A stretch of DNA of 64,000 nt from Candidatus Onthovicinus excrementipullorum (GCA_018712345.1 DVHG01000010.1:124001-188000), one strand, 5' to 3'; positions 51,350 to 61,428 are shown, counted from the first letter of the stretch. The notes: generated by a model not told the origin, from the letters alone. Translations and numbers: made by a program.

Positions 51350-52571
51350 GAATTGTCTGCCTCCCAAGAAAGATTTTCATCAGCTCATGGCCCTTTTCCA
51401 CAAACACGCCCGTCGTCTTGGCGGTCTCCTCGTCGATGGAGGTGACGCCGGACTCGATTTCTCTATCCTTCTCATAGATCAGGAACGGGACCGGATCACT
51501 CGCGTGTGTACCGGTGACGATCGGTGTCGGGTGGTCGGGCAGGATCATGATCTTATAGTCCTCGCCGGTGCTGTTGAGCTTTTCGATCAGCGGAGTGAGG
51601 ACCTTTTCATCAATCAGCTCAATGCATTTGACTTTGTTTTCCGGCTCGTTGCGGTGGCCGCACTCGTCCGGGCCCTCAAAATGCAGGTAGACCAGGTCCT
51701 GACCATTGTCCCACTCGCTGATCGCGGCGGCGACCTTGCCGGCGTAGTTGGTGTCAATATATCCGGTGGCGCCGGGTACGTCCGGGGCGTTCATCCCGGC
51801 GCTGATGGCGATGCCCTTGAGCAGATCCACCGCGGAAATGATGCTCCCTTTGACGCCGTACAGCTCCTGGAACGGCTTTAGGATCGGCTTTTTGCCCTCG
51901 CCCCACAGCCAGATGGAGGTGGCGGGACGCTTGCCCGCCGCCACACGCGCCTGATTGACGGGGTGGTTTTTCAGGATTTCAACACTCTTTTTCATCAGGT
52001 CGAGCAGCGGGGCGGCGTTTTCACTCTTAGAGAGATACTCGCCCACCACGCGGCCGGAGATATCGTGCGGCGGCGTCATATTGCCGAGGTCCGTCGTACC
52101 GTTCTTCCAGATCAGGCAGTGGCGGTAGCTCACGCCGGGATAGAAGGTGAACACGTCGTTTCCAAGTCCTTCCTGCACGGCCTTGATGAGCTCGGCGGCC
52201 TCTGCGGTAGAGATGTCGCCCGCGCAGTAGTCGACCATCGTCTTGTCCGCGTAGTTCTCCTCGTCGGAGAGAGTGACCAGATTGCAGCGCAGCGCGATGT
52301 CTGTATCTTCCATCTGCACGCCCATACTCACCGCCTCCAGCGGGGAACGGCCGGTGTAATACAGCTTGGGATCGTAGCCGAGCACACTTAGGTTGGCCAC
52401 GTCGCTGCCCGGCTTGAGCCCGGGGGCCACGGTACGCACAAGGCCGACCGTTGCGCGCTGTGCCAGAGAGTCGAAGACCGGCTTTTGGGCCATCATCATC
52501 GGCGTCTTGCCGTTAAAGCAGGGAACAGGGTAGTCCGCCATGCCGTCGTACAGTACGATCAGATATTTCAT
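51342..52571 (-). CDS. Cofactor-independent phosphoglycerate mutase family protein (archaeal ApgM type)
   Basis: The 409-residue protein of the alkaline-phosphatase superfamily begins MKYLIVLYDGMADYP (metal-binding Asp) and contains GSDVANLSVLGYDP (the Ser nucleophile region), RCNLVTL, DLVYLHFEGPDECGHRNEPENKV and ILPDHPTPIVTGTHASDPVPFLIY with the second metal site. It could interconvert 3- and 2-phosphoglycerate. Some bacterial members near threonine/methionine genes have been proposed to serve as homoserine kinases, and metY overlaps this gene, so that role is a real alternative. The start ATG has only a moderate ribosome binding site. Confidence 0.85.
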   Translation of the reverse strand: MKYLIVLYDGMADYPVPCFNGKTPMMMAQKPVFDSLAQRATVGLVRTVAPGLKPGSDVANLSVLGYDPKLYYTGRSPLEAVSMGVQMEDTDIALRCNLVTLSDEENYADKTMVDYCAGDISTAEAAELIKAVQEGLGNDVFTFYPGVSYRHCLIWKNGTTDLGNMTPPHDISGRVVGEYLSKSENAAPLLDLMKKSVEILKNHPVNQARVAAGKRPATSIWLWGEGKKPILKPFQELYGVKGSIISAVDLLKGIAISAGMNAPDVPGATGYIDTNYAGKVAAAISEWDNGQDLVYLHFEGPDECGHRNEPENKVKCIELIDEKVLTPLIEKLNSTGEDYKIMILPDHPTPIVTGTHASDPVPFLIYEKDREIESGVTSIDEETAKTTGVFVEKGHELMKIFLGRQTIHE

Positions 52572-52611
52572 GATATTGTACACGCCCTTTCAAAAGCGAA
52601 AATATACCGGA

Positions 52612-55600
52612 TTATTTGGTGAAGTACGCCACGCCGGAGGCGAAAATCTGCTGATCCTTTACGCCGGGGACATTCTTATACAGCGCGCCGTTGATTGAAC
52701 GCTCGCTGTGGCCCATCTTGCCGAGCACGCGGCCGTCCGGGCTGGTGATGCCCTCGATCGCGCACACGGAGCCGTTCGGGTTGAACGGCATATCCGCGGT
52801 GGGGTTACCGCTCAGGTCGACATATTGCGTGGCAATCTGGCTGTTCTCCGCGAGCCGGCGCACCCACTGCTCGTTGGCCACAAACCGGCCTTCTCCGTGG
52901 GAGACGGGGATGCAGTGAATATCGCCGGCCTGTACGCCGCTCATCCACGGGCTCTTCACGCTCGTGATGCGGGTGTATACCATCTGGGAGACGTGGCGGC
53001 CAATGGTGTTGAAGGTCAGCGTCGGGTCGTCGGGCTGCGTCTCGCGGATCTCGCCGTAGGGCAGCAGCCCTACCTTGATCAGCGCCTGGAATCCGTTGCA
53101 GATGCCAAGGGCCAAGCCGTCGCGGTTCTTCAGCAGTTCCATCACGGCGTCGCGCACACGCGCGCTGCGCAGTGTGGTGGCGATGAACTTGCCGGAGCCG
53201 TCCGGCTCGTCGCCGCCGCTGAAGCCGCCGGGGATCATCAGGATCTGAGCGGCGCGGATCTCCTTTTCCAGTGCCTCGATGCTCTCATTGATATCCTCCG
53301 GCGTCAGGTTGCGCATGACGAGGATCTTCGCCTCAGCGCCGGCCTTCTCAAAGGCGCGGGCGGTATCGTATTCACAGTTGGTGCCCGGGAACACCGGGAT
53401 GATGACGCGCGGTCTGACCGTTTTAATGGCCGGTGCGGCATTGGAGCGCTCCGTGCAGAGCGGGATCTCCTCCATCGGTGCGGGGGATTTGGCATCGGTC
53501 GGGAACACGCTCTCGAGCGTGCCGGTATAGGCGGCGATCAGCTCGTTCAGCTGTGCTGTCTCTTCGCCCATGGTAAAGCGGCCATCCGTGTTGATGGTGC
53601 CCAGACGGACAAAGTCAAATGCGGAAAGGTCCGCACCCGGACGCACCTGTGCCACCACACAGCCGGCCAGCGGCGCATACAGATCTTCCGCCGTCAGGCT
53701 GTCCGCAAAGTCGAAGCCCAGCTCGTTGCCAAAGGCCATTTTGCACACGGCGGCGGCCGCGCCGCCCTCATCCACAACGCCCGCGGCCAGCAGGTCGCCG
53801 CTATGGACCATGGCGGTGATGTTCTCCATATATTCCTTCACGCGCGGCCAGTCGGGCATCAGTGTATCCGCGCACACCGGCAGCTTCAGGAGGACGGCCT
53901 CGCCCGCGCCCGTAAACGCGCAGGAGCGGATCTCCCTGGCCGGAGCCGGCGCAATTGCGAAGCTCACCAGCGTCGGCGGGACGTCCAGATCATTGAAGGA
54001 GCCGGACATGCTGTCCTTGCCGCCGATGGATGCGATATTCAGGTTGAGCTGGGCGGTCAGCGCGCCCAGCAGTGCCGCTGCCGGCTTGCCCCAGCGCTCT
54101 GGCGCGGAGCCGAGGCGCTCAAAATATTCCTGGAAGGTGAGGTAGGCTTTGCGGGAGTCTGCACCGCTTGCCGCCAGCTTGACCAGCGACTGTACAACCG
54201 CATAGGCGGCACCGTGGAATGGGCTGAATTTGCTGATGCCCGGGATAAAGCCATAGCTCATCACGGTGGCCGTGTCCGCCGCGCCCTGCTCGGTGGGGAT
54301 GGCGGCGGCCATCACATTTTCCGGCGTGAGCTGCGTCCTGCCGGCAAACGGCATGAGCACCGTTGCCGCGCCGATGCTCGAGTCAAAGCGCTCACTCAGC
54401 CCCTTCTGGGAGCAGACAGTCAGACGGGCAAGGTTCCGCTTGATGGCCTCGAGCCCCTTGATCCCTTTCAGCTCAGCAGGGACGGCGGTGCGATAGTCGT
54501 CCGCCGGATCGGCGGCGGTGATCAGGGCGTCCGCCTTCTGCGTGATGCCGTTGGTGTCGAGGAATGCGCGGGTGATGTGGACGATCTCGTCCCCACGCCA
54601 AGTCATGCGGAGCACGGGCTCTTCAGTGACACACGCCACGGGCGTGGCCTCCAGATTCTCCTCTCCGGCGAGACGGATGAATTTTTTCACATCCTCCGGG
54701 CTGAGGACCACGGCCATGCGTTCCTGGGATTCGGAGATCGCGAGCTCCGTCCCGTCCAGGCCGTCGTACTTTTTCGGCACCTTGTCCAGATCGATTTTTA
54801 GCCCCGGAGCCAGCTCGCCAATGGCGACGCACACGCCGCCCGCGCCGAAGTCGTTGCAGCGCTTGATGAGCGTGGAGGCCTCCGGATTGCGGAACAGGCG
54901 CTGCAGCTTGCGCTCTGTGGGCGGGTTGCCCTTCTGCACCTCGGCGCCGCATGTCTCAATGGAGGCGGAGTCGTGCGCCTTGGAGGATCCGGTCGCGCCG
55001 CCGCAGCCGTCGCGGCCCGTGCGGCCGCCCAGCAGGACGATCACATCGCCGGGCTTCGGGCGCTCACGGCGCACATTCTTCTTGGGGGAAGCGGCGACCA
55101 CGGCGCCGATCTCCATGCGCTTGGCGACGTACCCCTCGTCGTAAACCTCCGCCACCTGCCCGGTGGACAGGCCGATCTGGTTGCCGTAGGAGGAGTACCC
55201 CTTGGCCGCGCCAAGCGTGATCTTGTGCTGCGGGAGCTTGCCGGGGAGCGTGTCCTCAAACGGGGTCAGCGGGTTGCCGCTGCCGGTGACGCGCATTGCC
55301 TGATAGACGTAGGACCGGCCGGAGAGCGGGTCGCGGATCGCGCCGCCCAGACAGGTGGCCGCGCCGCCGAAGGGCTCAATCTCCGTCGGGTGGTTGTGAG
55401 TCTCATTTTTAAACTGGACCAGATAGGTCTCAGTCTTTCCATTGATTTCCACCGGGACCTCGATGGAGCAGGCGTTGATCTCCTCGCTCTCGTCCACCTC
55501 GCAGGCGTAACCGCGCTTTTTCAGGGCGCGCGCGCCGATGGTAGCCATATCCATCAGGGTGACGGGCTTCGCGTTGCGCCCCGTCTCCGTGCGGGCCACT

Positions 55601-56370
55601 ATGTACTCGCGCCATGCGTCCTCAATCGCGCCGGAAATTTTGCCGCCCTCGATGTCCACGTTCTCCAGAATCGTCTGGAAGGTGGTGTGGCGGCAGTGGT
55701 CGGACCAGTAGGTGTCAATCACGCGCAGCTCTGTCACGCTGGGGTCACGCTTTTCGGTATCGCGGAAGTAGTCGCGGCAGAATTTTAAATCCTCCACGCT
55801 CATGGCAAAGCCCATCTTGGCGTGGTATACCTCCACCTGGAGCTCGCTGAAATCGATGAACCCCTCCACGCGCTTGACATTCTCCGGCACATCGCTCGTG
55901 AGGTCGAGAGATTCCGGCACGGCAAGTGAGGCCTCGCGGGACTCCACGGGGTTGATGAGGTAATGCCTGATCTGGTCAAACTGCACATCCGTCACGTCCC
56001 CGGTCAGGGCGATAATCTGGGCGCAGGTGATGGTGGGCCGCTCCTTGCAGGTCAGCAGGGCGCAGCACTGGGCGGCCGAATCCGCCCGCTGGTCGTACTG
56101 GCCGGGCAGGAACTCCGTGGCAAAAACGCGGCAGCCGTCCAGTTCCGGCAGGGTGAAGGTCACAGTGTCGGCGTTCGGCTCGGAAAACACCGCCGGGACC
56201 GCCGCCCGGAAGTTCTCATCGCTGAGCCCGTCAATAAAATAGCGGTTGATGACACGGACCGATTCAATGGATTTGATCCCCAGGGAATCCCGCAGATCCG
56301 CCAGCATGCCCCGCGCCTCGATGTCAAAGCCGGGCCGCTTTTCCACATAGACTTGTCTGATATTTGCCAT
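52612..56370 (-). CDS. purL: Phosphoribosylformylglycinamidine synthase, single-chain
   Basis: The 1252-residue fourth-step purine enzyme turns FGAR, glutamine and ATP into FGAM. It has an N-terminal PurS-like region, two AIRS-type domains (FKNETHNHPTEIEPFGGAATCLGGAIRD in the first; GGKDSMSGSF in the second) and a C-terminal glutaminase with VFPGTNCEYD, the Cys in LALGICNGFQALIKVGLLP and SHGEGRF. This fused long form occurs in many Clostridia. The start at 56370 follows a GGGGG run; the longer frame is less likely. It is the first gene of purL-apgM-metY. Confidence 0.96.
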   Translation of the reverse strand: MANIRQVYVEKRPGFDIEARGMLADLRDSLGIKSIESVRVINRYFIDGLSDENFRAAVPAVFSEPNADTVTFTLPELDGCRVFATEFLPGQYDQRADSAAQCCALLTCKERPTITCAQIIALTGDVTDVQFDQIRHYLINPVESREASLAVPESLDLTSDVPENVKRVEGFIDFSELQVEVYHAKMGFAMSVEDLKFCRDYFRDTEKRDPSVTELRVIDTYWSDHCRHTTFQTILENVDIEGGKISGAIEDAWREYIVARTETGRNAKPVTLMDMATIGARALKKRGYACEVDESEEINACSIEVPVEINGKTETYLVQFKNETHNHPTEIEPFGGAATCLGGAIRDPLSGRSYVYQAMRVTGSGNPLTPFEDTLPGKLPQHKITLGAAKGYSSYGNQIGLSTGQVAEVYDEGYVAKRMEIGAVVAASPKKNVRRERPKPGDVIVLLGGRTGRDGCGGATGSSKAHDSASIETCGAEVQKGNPPTERKLQRLFRNPEASTLIKRCNDFGAGGVCVAIGELAPGLKIDLDKVPKKYDGLDGTELAISESQERMAVVLSPEDVKKFIRLAGEENLEATPVACVTEEPVLRMTWRGDEIVHITRAFLDTNGITQKADALITAADPADDYRTAVPAELKGIKGLEAIKRNLARLTVCSQKGLSERFDSSIGAATVLMPFAGRTQLTPENVMAAAIPTEQGAADTATVMSYGFIPGISKFSPFHGAAYAVVQSLVKLAASGADSRKAYLTFQEYFERLGSAPERWGKPAAALLGALTAQLNLNIASIGGKDSMSGSFNDLDVPPTLVSFAIAPAPAREIRSCAFTGAGEAVLLKLPVCADTLMPDWPRVKEYMENITAMVHSGDLLAAGVVDEGGAAAAVCKMAFGNELGFDFADSLTAEDLYAPLAGCVVAQVRPGADLSAFDFVRLGTINTDGRFTMGEETAQLNELIAAYTGTLESVFPTDAKSPAPMEEIPLCTERSNAAPAIKTVRPRVIIPVFPGTNCEYDTARAFEKAGAEAKILVMRNLTPEDINESIEALEKEIRAAQILMIPGGFSGGDEPDGSGKFIATTLRSARVRDAVMELLKNRDGLALGICNGFQALIKVGLLPYGEIRETQPDDPTLTFNTIGRHVSQMVYTRITSVKSPWMSGVQAGDIHCIPVSHGEGRFVANEQWVRRLAENSQIATQYVDLSGNPTADMPFNPNGSVCAIEGITSPDGRVLGKMGHSERSINGALYKNVPGVKDQQIFASGVAYFTK

Positions 56371-56472
56371 AGTAGTAACCCCCGTCTGAAAATTCAATTC
56401 AAACCTGCCGTCTGTTCAAAGGATATATCCATTTAATTTTATCATATTTATCCCGGTTATGGAAGAAAAAAT

Positions 56473-56514
56473 CCGGCATCCGCCCTCTTTTCATGGAAAG
56501 GAAACAGATGCCGG
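56473..56514 (-). terminator. Terminator after the MATE transporter gene
   Basis: Minus-strand stem CCGGCATC / GATGCCGG with a long loop is followed by ATTTTTTC. Confidence 0.7.
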
Positions 56515-56522
56515 GGGCTTTG

Positions 56523-57938
56523 TCAGGCCTCTTTTGTGATTTCCGTCCCGCGTTCCTTTTCCTCCTGACGGGCACGCATCTGGCGCAGCACCTTCCGGAA
56601 GGACCAGGCAAACATGCTCACCGTGGTGATCACGGCGATGGTGTCCGCCACCGGCTCTGCGAGTACCACGCCCACGACCTTGTCCGGGACAAAGAGGGGC
56701 AGGATGTAGATCAGCGGGATCAGCAGGAACACCTTGCGCAGCAGGGCGAGGAAGAGGGAGGTCTTTGCATTGCCCAGCGCGATGAATGTCTGCTGGCAGG
56801 CAGTCTGTGCCCCGAGCAGGAAGGTTGCGCCCATATAGATGCGCAGCAGCGGCGCGGTGTACGCCTTGAGCTGCGCGTCGTTTGTGAAAAAGGAGGCAAA
56901 CAGCTGCGGGAACGACTGGCAGATCACCCAGAATACCGTTGTGTAGATCACACTGGCGATGAGCAGGAGCTTGAAGGTCTTCTGCACCCGGTCGGCATTG
57001 CCGGCGCCATAATTGAAGCCGATGATCGGCTGGGAGCCCTGTGTGAGGCCCTGTACGGGCAGCCAGATAAACTGCATCACGCTGGTCAGGATGGACATCG
57101 CGCCCACGGCCAGATCACCGCCGTGCCGGAGCAGTGAGGTGTTAAAGCAGATGATCAGCACGCTCTCCGTAAATTGCATGATGAACGGAGAGAGCCCCAG
57201 CGCCACGCACGGCCCCAAAACCTTAAAATCAGGGCGCATGCTCTTCAGCCGCAGGCGCAGCCCGCTCTTTTTGGAGGAGAGGAAGCGCACCACCCAGACC
57301 GAGGAGATCGCCTGCGAGATGATCGTGGCCAGGGCCGCCCCGCGTACCCCCATGTGAAAGGCGAAGATGAAGATTGGGTCCAAAATGATGTTGCACACCG
57401 CGCCGATGAGCACGGTGAGCATGCTCGTACGGGCAAAGCCCTGCGCGGTGATAAAGGCGTTCAGGCCCAGCGCCGTCTGGACAAAGATCGTGCCCAGGGT
57501 ATAGATATTCATATACTCAAGCGCGTACCCGATCGTATTTTCACTCGCGCCGAAGAGCATCAGAATCGGCCGGTTGAACAGCAGCAGGAGGACCGTCAGC
57601 GTGACGGAGAGGAAAATCAGCAACAGGGTACAGTTCCCAAGAACCTTCTGCGCGCCCTCCCGGTCCCCGCGCCCGAGCAAGATGGAGGCACGCGGCGCAC
57701 CGCCCATGCTCGCCAGCATGGCAAACGCGGAGATCGCCGTGATCAGCGGCATGGTGACGCCGACACCGGTGAGCGCCTGCGGGCCGATCCCCGCAATGTG
57801 GCCGATGTACATCCGGTCCACTACGTTATACAAAACGTTGATGATCTGGGCGGTAATGGCCGGGACGGCAAGGGAAAAGAGCAGTTTTCCGATGCTCTTT
57901 GTGCCGAGTTCGCGGTCTTTTTCGCTCTGTGTTTGCAT
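56523..57938 (-). CDS. MATE family efflux transporter
   Basis: The 471-residue membrane protein has twelve predicted helices in two halves. GKLLFSLAVPAITAQIINVLYNVVDRMYIGHIAGIGPQALTGVGV is the typical MATE opening, with the second-half counterpart around GLSPFIMQFTESVLIICFNTSLLRHGG. Members exchange cations (Na+ or H+) for drugs or metabolites. AAAGGACG precedes the ATG. It is divergent from the PPC-domain gene. Confidence 0.95.
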   Translation of the reverse strand: MQTQSEKDRELGTKSIGKLLFSLAVPAITAQIINVLYNVVDRMYIGHIAGIGPQALTGVGVTMPLITAISAFAMLASMGGAPRASILLGRGDREGAQKVLGNCTLLLIFLSVTLTVLLLLFNRPILMLFGASENTIGYALEYMNIYTLGTIFVQTALGLNAFITAQGFARTSMLTVLIGAVCNIILDPIFIFAFHMGVRGAALATIISQAISSVWVVRFLSSKKSGLRLRLKSMRPDFKVLGPCVALGLSPFIMQFTESVLIICFNTSLLRHGGDLAVGAMSILTSVMQFIWLPVQGLTQGSQPIIGFNYGAGNADRVQKTFKLLLIASVIYTTVFWVICQSFPQLFASFFTNDAQLKAYTAPLLRIYMGATFLLGAQTACQQTFIALGNAKTSLFLALLRKVFLLIPLIYILPLFVPDKVVGVVLAEPVADTIAVITTVSMFAWSFRKVLRQMRARQEEKERGTEITKEA

Positions 57939-58008
57939 CTGTTCTTGCGTCCTTTCGTGCGGGAGTTTATAATGGAAGAAAAAAGTTCAGCTAAAGGAGA
58001 TCAGAGCC

Positions 58009-58440
58009 ATGGAATATAAAATAGAAGGGGATGTCTGTGTCCTCCGTCTGGAACCGGGCGAGGAGATCATTGCATGTGTTGAACAGGTCTGTGCACAGGA
58101 GGACCTGCGGGCAGGATATGTGGCCTCCGCCGTGGGCGCCCTGCGCGCCGCGACAGTCGGTCTCTATGATCTGGGGGAGAAGCAGTTCCTGGCCCACACC
58201 ATCGGCAAGCCGCTGGAACTCGTTTGCCTGAGCGGGAATATCAGCCGGATGGATGGGGAGGTCTACACGCACTTCCATGCCGTGATCGCGGACAAAAACG
58301 CCGCCGTGTACGGCGGACATCTCTCCCGCGCCGTCGTCAGTGCAACGGCGGAGATCGTACTCAGGCGCATTCCTCTGGAGCTGGGGCGCCGGCCGGACCC
58401 GGAGACAGGGCTTAATCTGGTCACATTCCCCGCCCCGTAA
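58009..58440 (+). CDS. PPC-domain (DUF296) protein
   Basis: The 143-residue protein is a single PPC/DUF296 domain, as in AT-hook nuclear proteins of plants and stand-alone bacterial relatives: EEIIACVEQVCAQEDLRAGYVASAVGALRAATVGLYD, LELVCLSGNISRMDGEVYTHFHAVIADKNAAVYGGHLSRAVVSATAEIVLRRI. Trimers are usual and a metal is often bound by the His residues (THFHA). The cellular role of bacterial members is unclear; some are annotated as DNA-binding. AAAGGAG precedes the ATG. Confidence 0.93.
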   Translation: MEYKIEGDVCVLRLEPGEEIIACVEQVCAQEDLRAGYVASAVGALRAATVGLYDLGEKQFLAHTIGKPLELVCLSGNISRMDGEVYTHFHAVIADKNAAVYGGHLSRAVVSATAEIVLRRIPLELGRRPDPETGLNLVTFPAP

Positions 58441-58456
58441 GTATAAAGGCCATGGA

Positions 58457-58487
58457 ACAGCCCGCGGCAGCGCCGCGGGCTGTTTTT
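58457..58487 (+). terminator. Terminator after the PPC-domain gene
   Basis: Stem ACAGCCCGCGGC / GCCGCGGGCTGT with AGC loop, followed by TTTTT. It also lies near the end of pyk on the other strand. Confidence 0.9.
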
Positions 58488-58504
58488 ATCGCATTAAGCT
58501 TTAA

Positions 58505-60256
58505 TTATTTTGTCTCCGGCTTATCGGCGGCGGAGACGATGCCGTGCTCCGCGTCAATATTGACCGTAATTCCGGACCGCAGCAGGCGGCTGGCATTGGC
58601 CGCCCCAATGATCACCGGAATATCCAGCAGCAGCCCCGCAATCGCAATTGGGGAGTTGCGGCTGTTATTCTCCGTGATGACGCCGGCGGCACGGCGCATG
58701 ATCGGCATCAGTTCACCGGAGCCGTCCGGGATGACGAGAATGTCGCCGTCCTTGAACTTCTCCTGCGCCTGTTTTTCATCCCGGCAGACGCACAGCTTTG
58801 CCACGGCGGTCCTCTTATTCAGTCCGCGCCCGGAGACAAGGATGTGCCCCGCAATCTGGACCTTCATCATATTGGTGGTGCCGGAGATCCCCAGCGGGAC
58901 ACCCGCGGTGATCACGGCAATGTCGCCGCTCCTGAGCAGACCAGCGTCCACGGCGGTGTCAATCGCGGTGTCAAACAGCTCGTCGGTCGTCTTTTTCTCA
59001 TCCATGAGCAGCGGCTGGATGCCCCAGCACAGGTTCATCTGATTGCACACACGCTCGCTGGTGGTGCAGCAGATGATCGGGCTTGACGGGCGGAATTTGG
59101 AGACCATACGCGCCGTCTGGCCGGACTTGGTCACGGTGATGATCGCCTGCGCGTGGATATCGCGCGCCGTGGTGCATGTCGCGTGGGAGATGGCGCTGGT
59201 CACATCCTGCCGACCGTCGCTCAGGTTGGCGCGGTGATCGTAGTCGATATCGCGCTCAGCGCGCTCGGCGATCTTGGCCATGGTTTTGACCGCCTCTACC
59301 GGATACAGCCCCGCGGCCGTCTCGCCGGAGAGCATGATGGCGCTCGTTCCGTCGTAGATGGCGTTGGCCACGTCGGCGGCCTCGGCCCGGGTCGGGCGGG
59401 GATTCTTGATCATGGAGTCGAGCATCTGGGTGGCCGTAATCACCGGCTTGCCTTGGGAGTACACGCGTTCAATGATCTTTTTCTGAATGACGGGGACATC
59501 CTCGAGCGGGATCTCCACGCCCATGTCCCCGCGGGCGACCATGATGCCGTCGGAGACCTTGATGATCTCATCAATGTTATGGACACCTTCGACATTTTCA
59601 ATCTTGGCAATAATATTGATGTTGCTGCACTTTTCCTCCTCAAGGATGGAGCGGATCTGGAGGATGTCCTCCGCGCTGCGCGTAAACGAGGCCGCGATAA
59701 AATCAAAGCCGTTGTGAATGCCGAAGATGATATCATCCCGGTCCTTATCGCTGACGAACGGCATGGAGAGAGTGGTTCCGGGTGCGTTGACCCCCTTCGT
59801 ATCCGAGAGACGGCCGCCGTTCTGGACGCGGCAGTGGATGTCGCCGTCCTTCACGCTCTCCACGGTCAGCCCGATCAGTCCGTCGTCAATCAGCAGTGTG
59901 GCCCCCGGGCGGACATCCTGTGCCAGCAACGGACAGTTGACATAGACGTGAGTCTCATCGCCGGGTTCATTTTTTTGCGTCAGGGTAAAAGCCTGCCCCT
60001 TCTTCAGTGTGACAAAGCCGCCGGCGAATTTTCCGATGCGGATCTCCGGGCCCTTCGTGTCCAGCAGGGCCGCGACAGGCAGGCCATGCTTGCGGCGCAG
60101 CTTGTCGAGGGTCTCCAGACGGCGCAGATGGTCCGCCTGATTGCCGTGTGAAAAGTTAAACCGGGCCACATTCATCCCGGCCAGCATCATGTCTTCCAGT
60201 ATTTTTTCATCGTCCGTTGCCGGACCGAGCGTACAGACAATCTTCGTTTTCCTCAT
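58505..60256 (-). CDS. pyk: Pyruvate kinase with C-terminal PEP-utilising-like domain
   Basis: The 583-residue glycolytic enzyme makes pyruvate and ATP from PEP and ADP. It begins MRKTKIVCTLGPATDD and has IIAKIENVEGVHNIDEII, MVARGDMGVEIPLEDVP, ATQMLDSMIKNPRPTRAE and GETAAGLYPVEAV. The last about 110 residues form the extra domain found in Bacillus-type enzymes (GSGELMPIMRRAAGVITE). ATG 60256 is used, with GAGGAG upstream. A consensus promoter precedes it. Confidence 0.96.
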   Translation of the reverse strand: MRKTKIVCTLGPATDDEKILEDMMLAGMNVARFNFSHGNQADHLRRLETLDKLRRKHGLPVAALLDTKGPEIRIGKFAGGFVTLKKGQAFTLTQKNEPGDETHVYVNCPLLAQDVRPGATLLIDDGLIGLTVESVKDGDIHCRVQNGGRLSDTKGVNAPGTTLSMPFVSDKDRDDIIFGIHNGFDFIAASFTRSAEDILQIRSILEEEKCSNINIIAKIENVEGVHNIDEIIKVSDGIMVARGDMGVEIPLEDVPVIQKKIIERVYSQGKPVITATQMLDSMIKNPRPTRAEAADVANAIYDGTSAIMLSGETAAGLYPVEAVKTMAKIAERAERDIDYDHRANLSDGRQDVTSAISHATCTTARDIHAQAIITVTKSGQTARMVSKFRPSSPIICCTTSERVCNQMNLCWGIQPLLMDEKKTTDELFDTAIDTAVDAGLLRSGDIAVITAGVPLGISGTTNMMKVQIAGHILVSGRGLNKRTAVAKLCVCRDEKQAQEKFKDGDILVIPDGSGELMPIMRRAAGVITENNSRNSPIAIAGLLLDIPVIIGAANASRLLRSGITVNIDAEHGIVSAADKPETK

Positions 60257-60304
60257 ACTTGGTTCACTCCTCTGCACAAAAAGGAACAACTTACTCCATT
60301 TTCT

Positions 60305-60333
60305 ATTTTATCACGTTGTGTTGCAGCTTTCAA
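60305..60333 (-). promoter_or_regulatory. Promoter of pyk
   Basis: On the minus strand TTGAAA and TAAAAT are separated by 17 bases, about 50 bases ahead of the start codon. Confidence 0.7.
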
Positions 60334-60484
60334 ACGCTTTTCTGTCCAAATTCAGATCAGGCGTGGTGCGGATATTTTGTCTATTTGACGAATCTGCCCG
60401 CTGCGGACGGAAAAGGATTCCCCTTGTCCCAAAAACGTGGTAAAATGAAAATCGGAACAGCAGACGGATTCAGGGAGTGGTGGT

Positions 60485-61294
60485 ATGAAAATCGCTGTGG
60501 TGGGCCTGGGGCTGATCGGCGCGTCGCTTGCAAAGGCGATCCGCCGCCGCACGGGCAATACCGTCTATGGGCTGGATATCGATCCCGATACCTGTAAAAA
60601 GGCCAAGTCGGGTAAATTTGTGGACAAGATCATTGAACCGGACGCGCTTGTAAAGGCGGATGTCACCTTTATCTGTCTGTATCCTGAGGATACCGTGCGC
60701 TTTGTGCTCGAGAACCGGCACCGCTTCCGGCTGGGGTCGGTCGTGGTCGACACCTGCGGTGTCAAGCGGGTGATTGCGGACAGGCTCCATGCCCCGCTGA
60801 AGGAGGCCGGCATCCACTTCATCGGTGCACACCCCATGGCCGGGCGTGAAGTGTCCGGGATCGACGGCGCGATGGAGGAACTCTTTGACGGCGCGAGCTT
60901 TATTGTGACTCCCTTTGACGATACGCCACCTGATCAACTCAAGGAAGTGTGCGCGCTCGCGAGGGAGATCGGCTTTGGCCGGGTGGTCCACACCACACCG
61001 GAGCACCATGACGAGGTGATCGCCTATACCTCCCAGCTCGCGCACCTGGTCTCCAACGCCTACGCGAAGAGCCCCTCGCGCAAAAAGCACAAGGGGTTCA
61101 GTGCGGGCAGCTATAAGGATCTGACGCGCGTGGCAAAGATGAATAACCGCCTCTGGGTACAGCTCTTCATGGATAACAGCGGGCCGCTGATCGAGGAACT
61201 CAATGAGATGATCATCCACCTTACGGAATACCGCGACGCCCTCGCCGCCAATGACGCGCAAAAGCTGGACGAGGCGATTACCCTGAGTAAATAA
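60485..61294 (+). CDS. tyrA: Prephenate dehydrogenase
   Basis: The 269-residue enzyme oxidises prephenate to 4-hydroxyphenylpyruvate for tyrosine synthesis. It has the NAD loop VGLGLIGASLAKAI at the N-terminus, the conserved FIGAHPMAGREVSGID and the active-site His region HHDEVIAYTSQLAHLVSNAYA. It has no ACT or chorismate mutase domain, so feedback control by that route is absent. GGGAGTGGTGGT precedes the ATG. It stands alone before a terminator. Confidence 0.93.
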   Translation: MKIAVVGLGLIGASLAKAIRRRTGNTVYGLDIDPDTCKKAKSGKFVDKIIEPDALVKADVTFICLYPEDTVRFVLENRHRFRLGSVVVDTCGVKRVIADRLHAPLKEAGIHFIGAHPMAGREVSGIDGAMEELFDGASFIVTPFDDTPPDQLKEVCALAREIGFGRVVHTTPEHHDEVIAYTSQLAHLVSNAYAKSPSRKKHKGFSAGSYKDLTRVAKMNNRLWVQLFMDNSGPLIEELNEMIIHLTEYRDALAANDAQKLDEAITLSK

Positions 61295-61311
61295 AAACAA
61301 AAAACCATATG

Positions 61312-61345
61312 GGCAGCCCGGTGTACATGCATCGGGCTGCCTTTA
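61312..61345 (+). terminator. Terminator after tyrA
   Basis: Stem GGCAGCCCG / CGGGCTGCC followed by TTTAACTTT. Confidence 0.75.
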
Positions 61346-61428
61346 ACTTTAGGCCGAATTTCAGTCAGCTTTTTCCGGCGGGGCCGTTCCGGTCCATAAG
61401 TACGGCTGCTGCGTGCCGGGGAGGAGGA

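Noticed and set aside
52708-54801. Long open frame of nearly 700 codons on the + strand
   Set aside because: It is antisense to purL, rich in His, Arg and Gly without domain patterns, and is a by-product of the GC-rich codon usage of purL.
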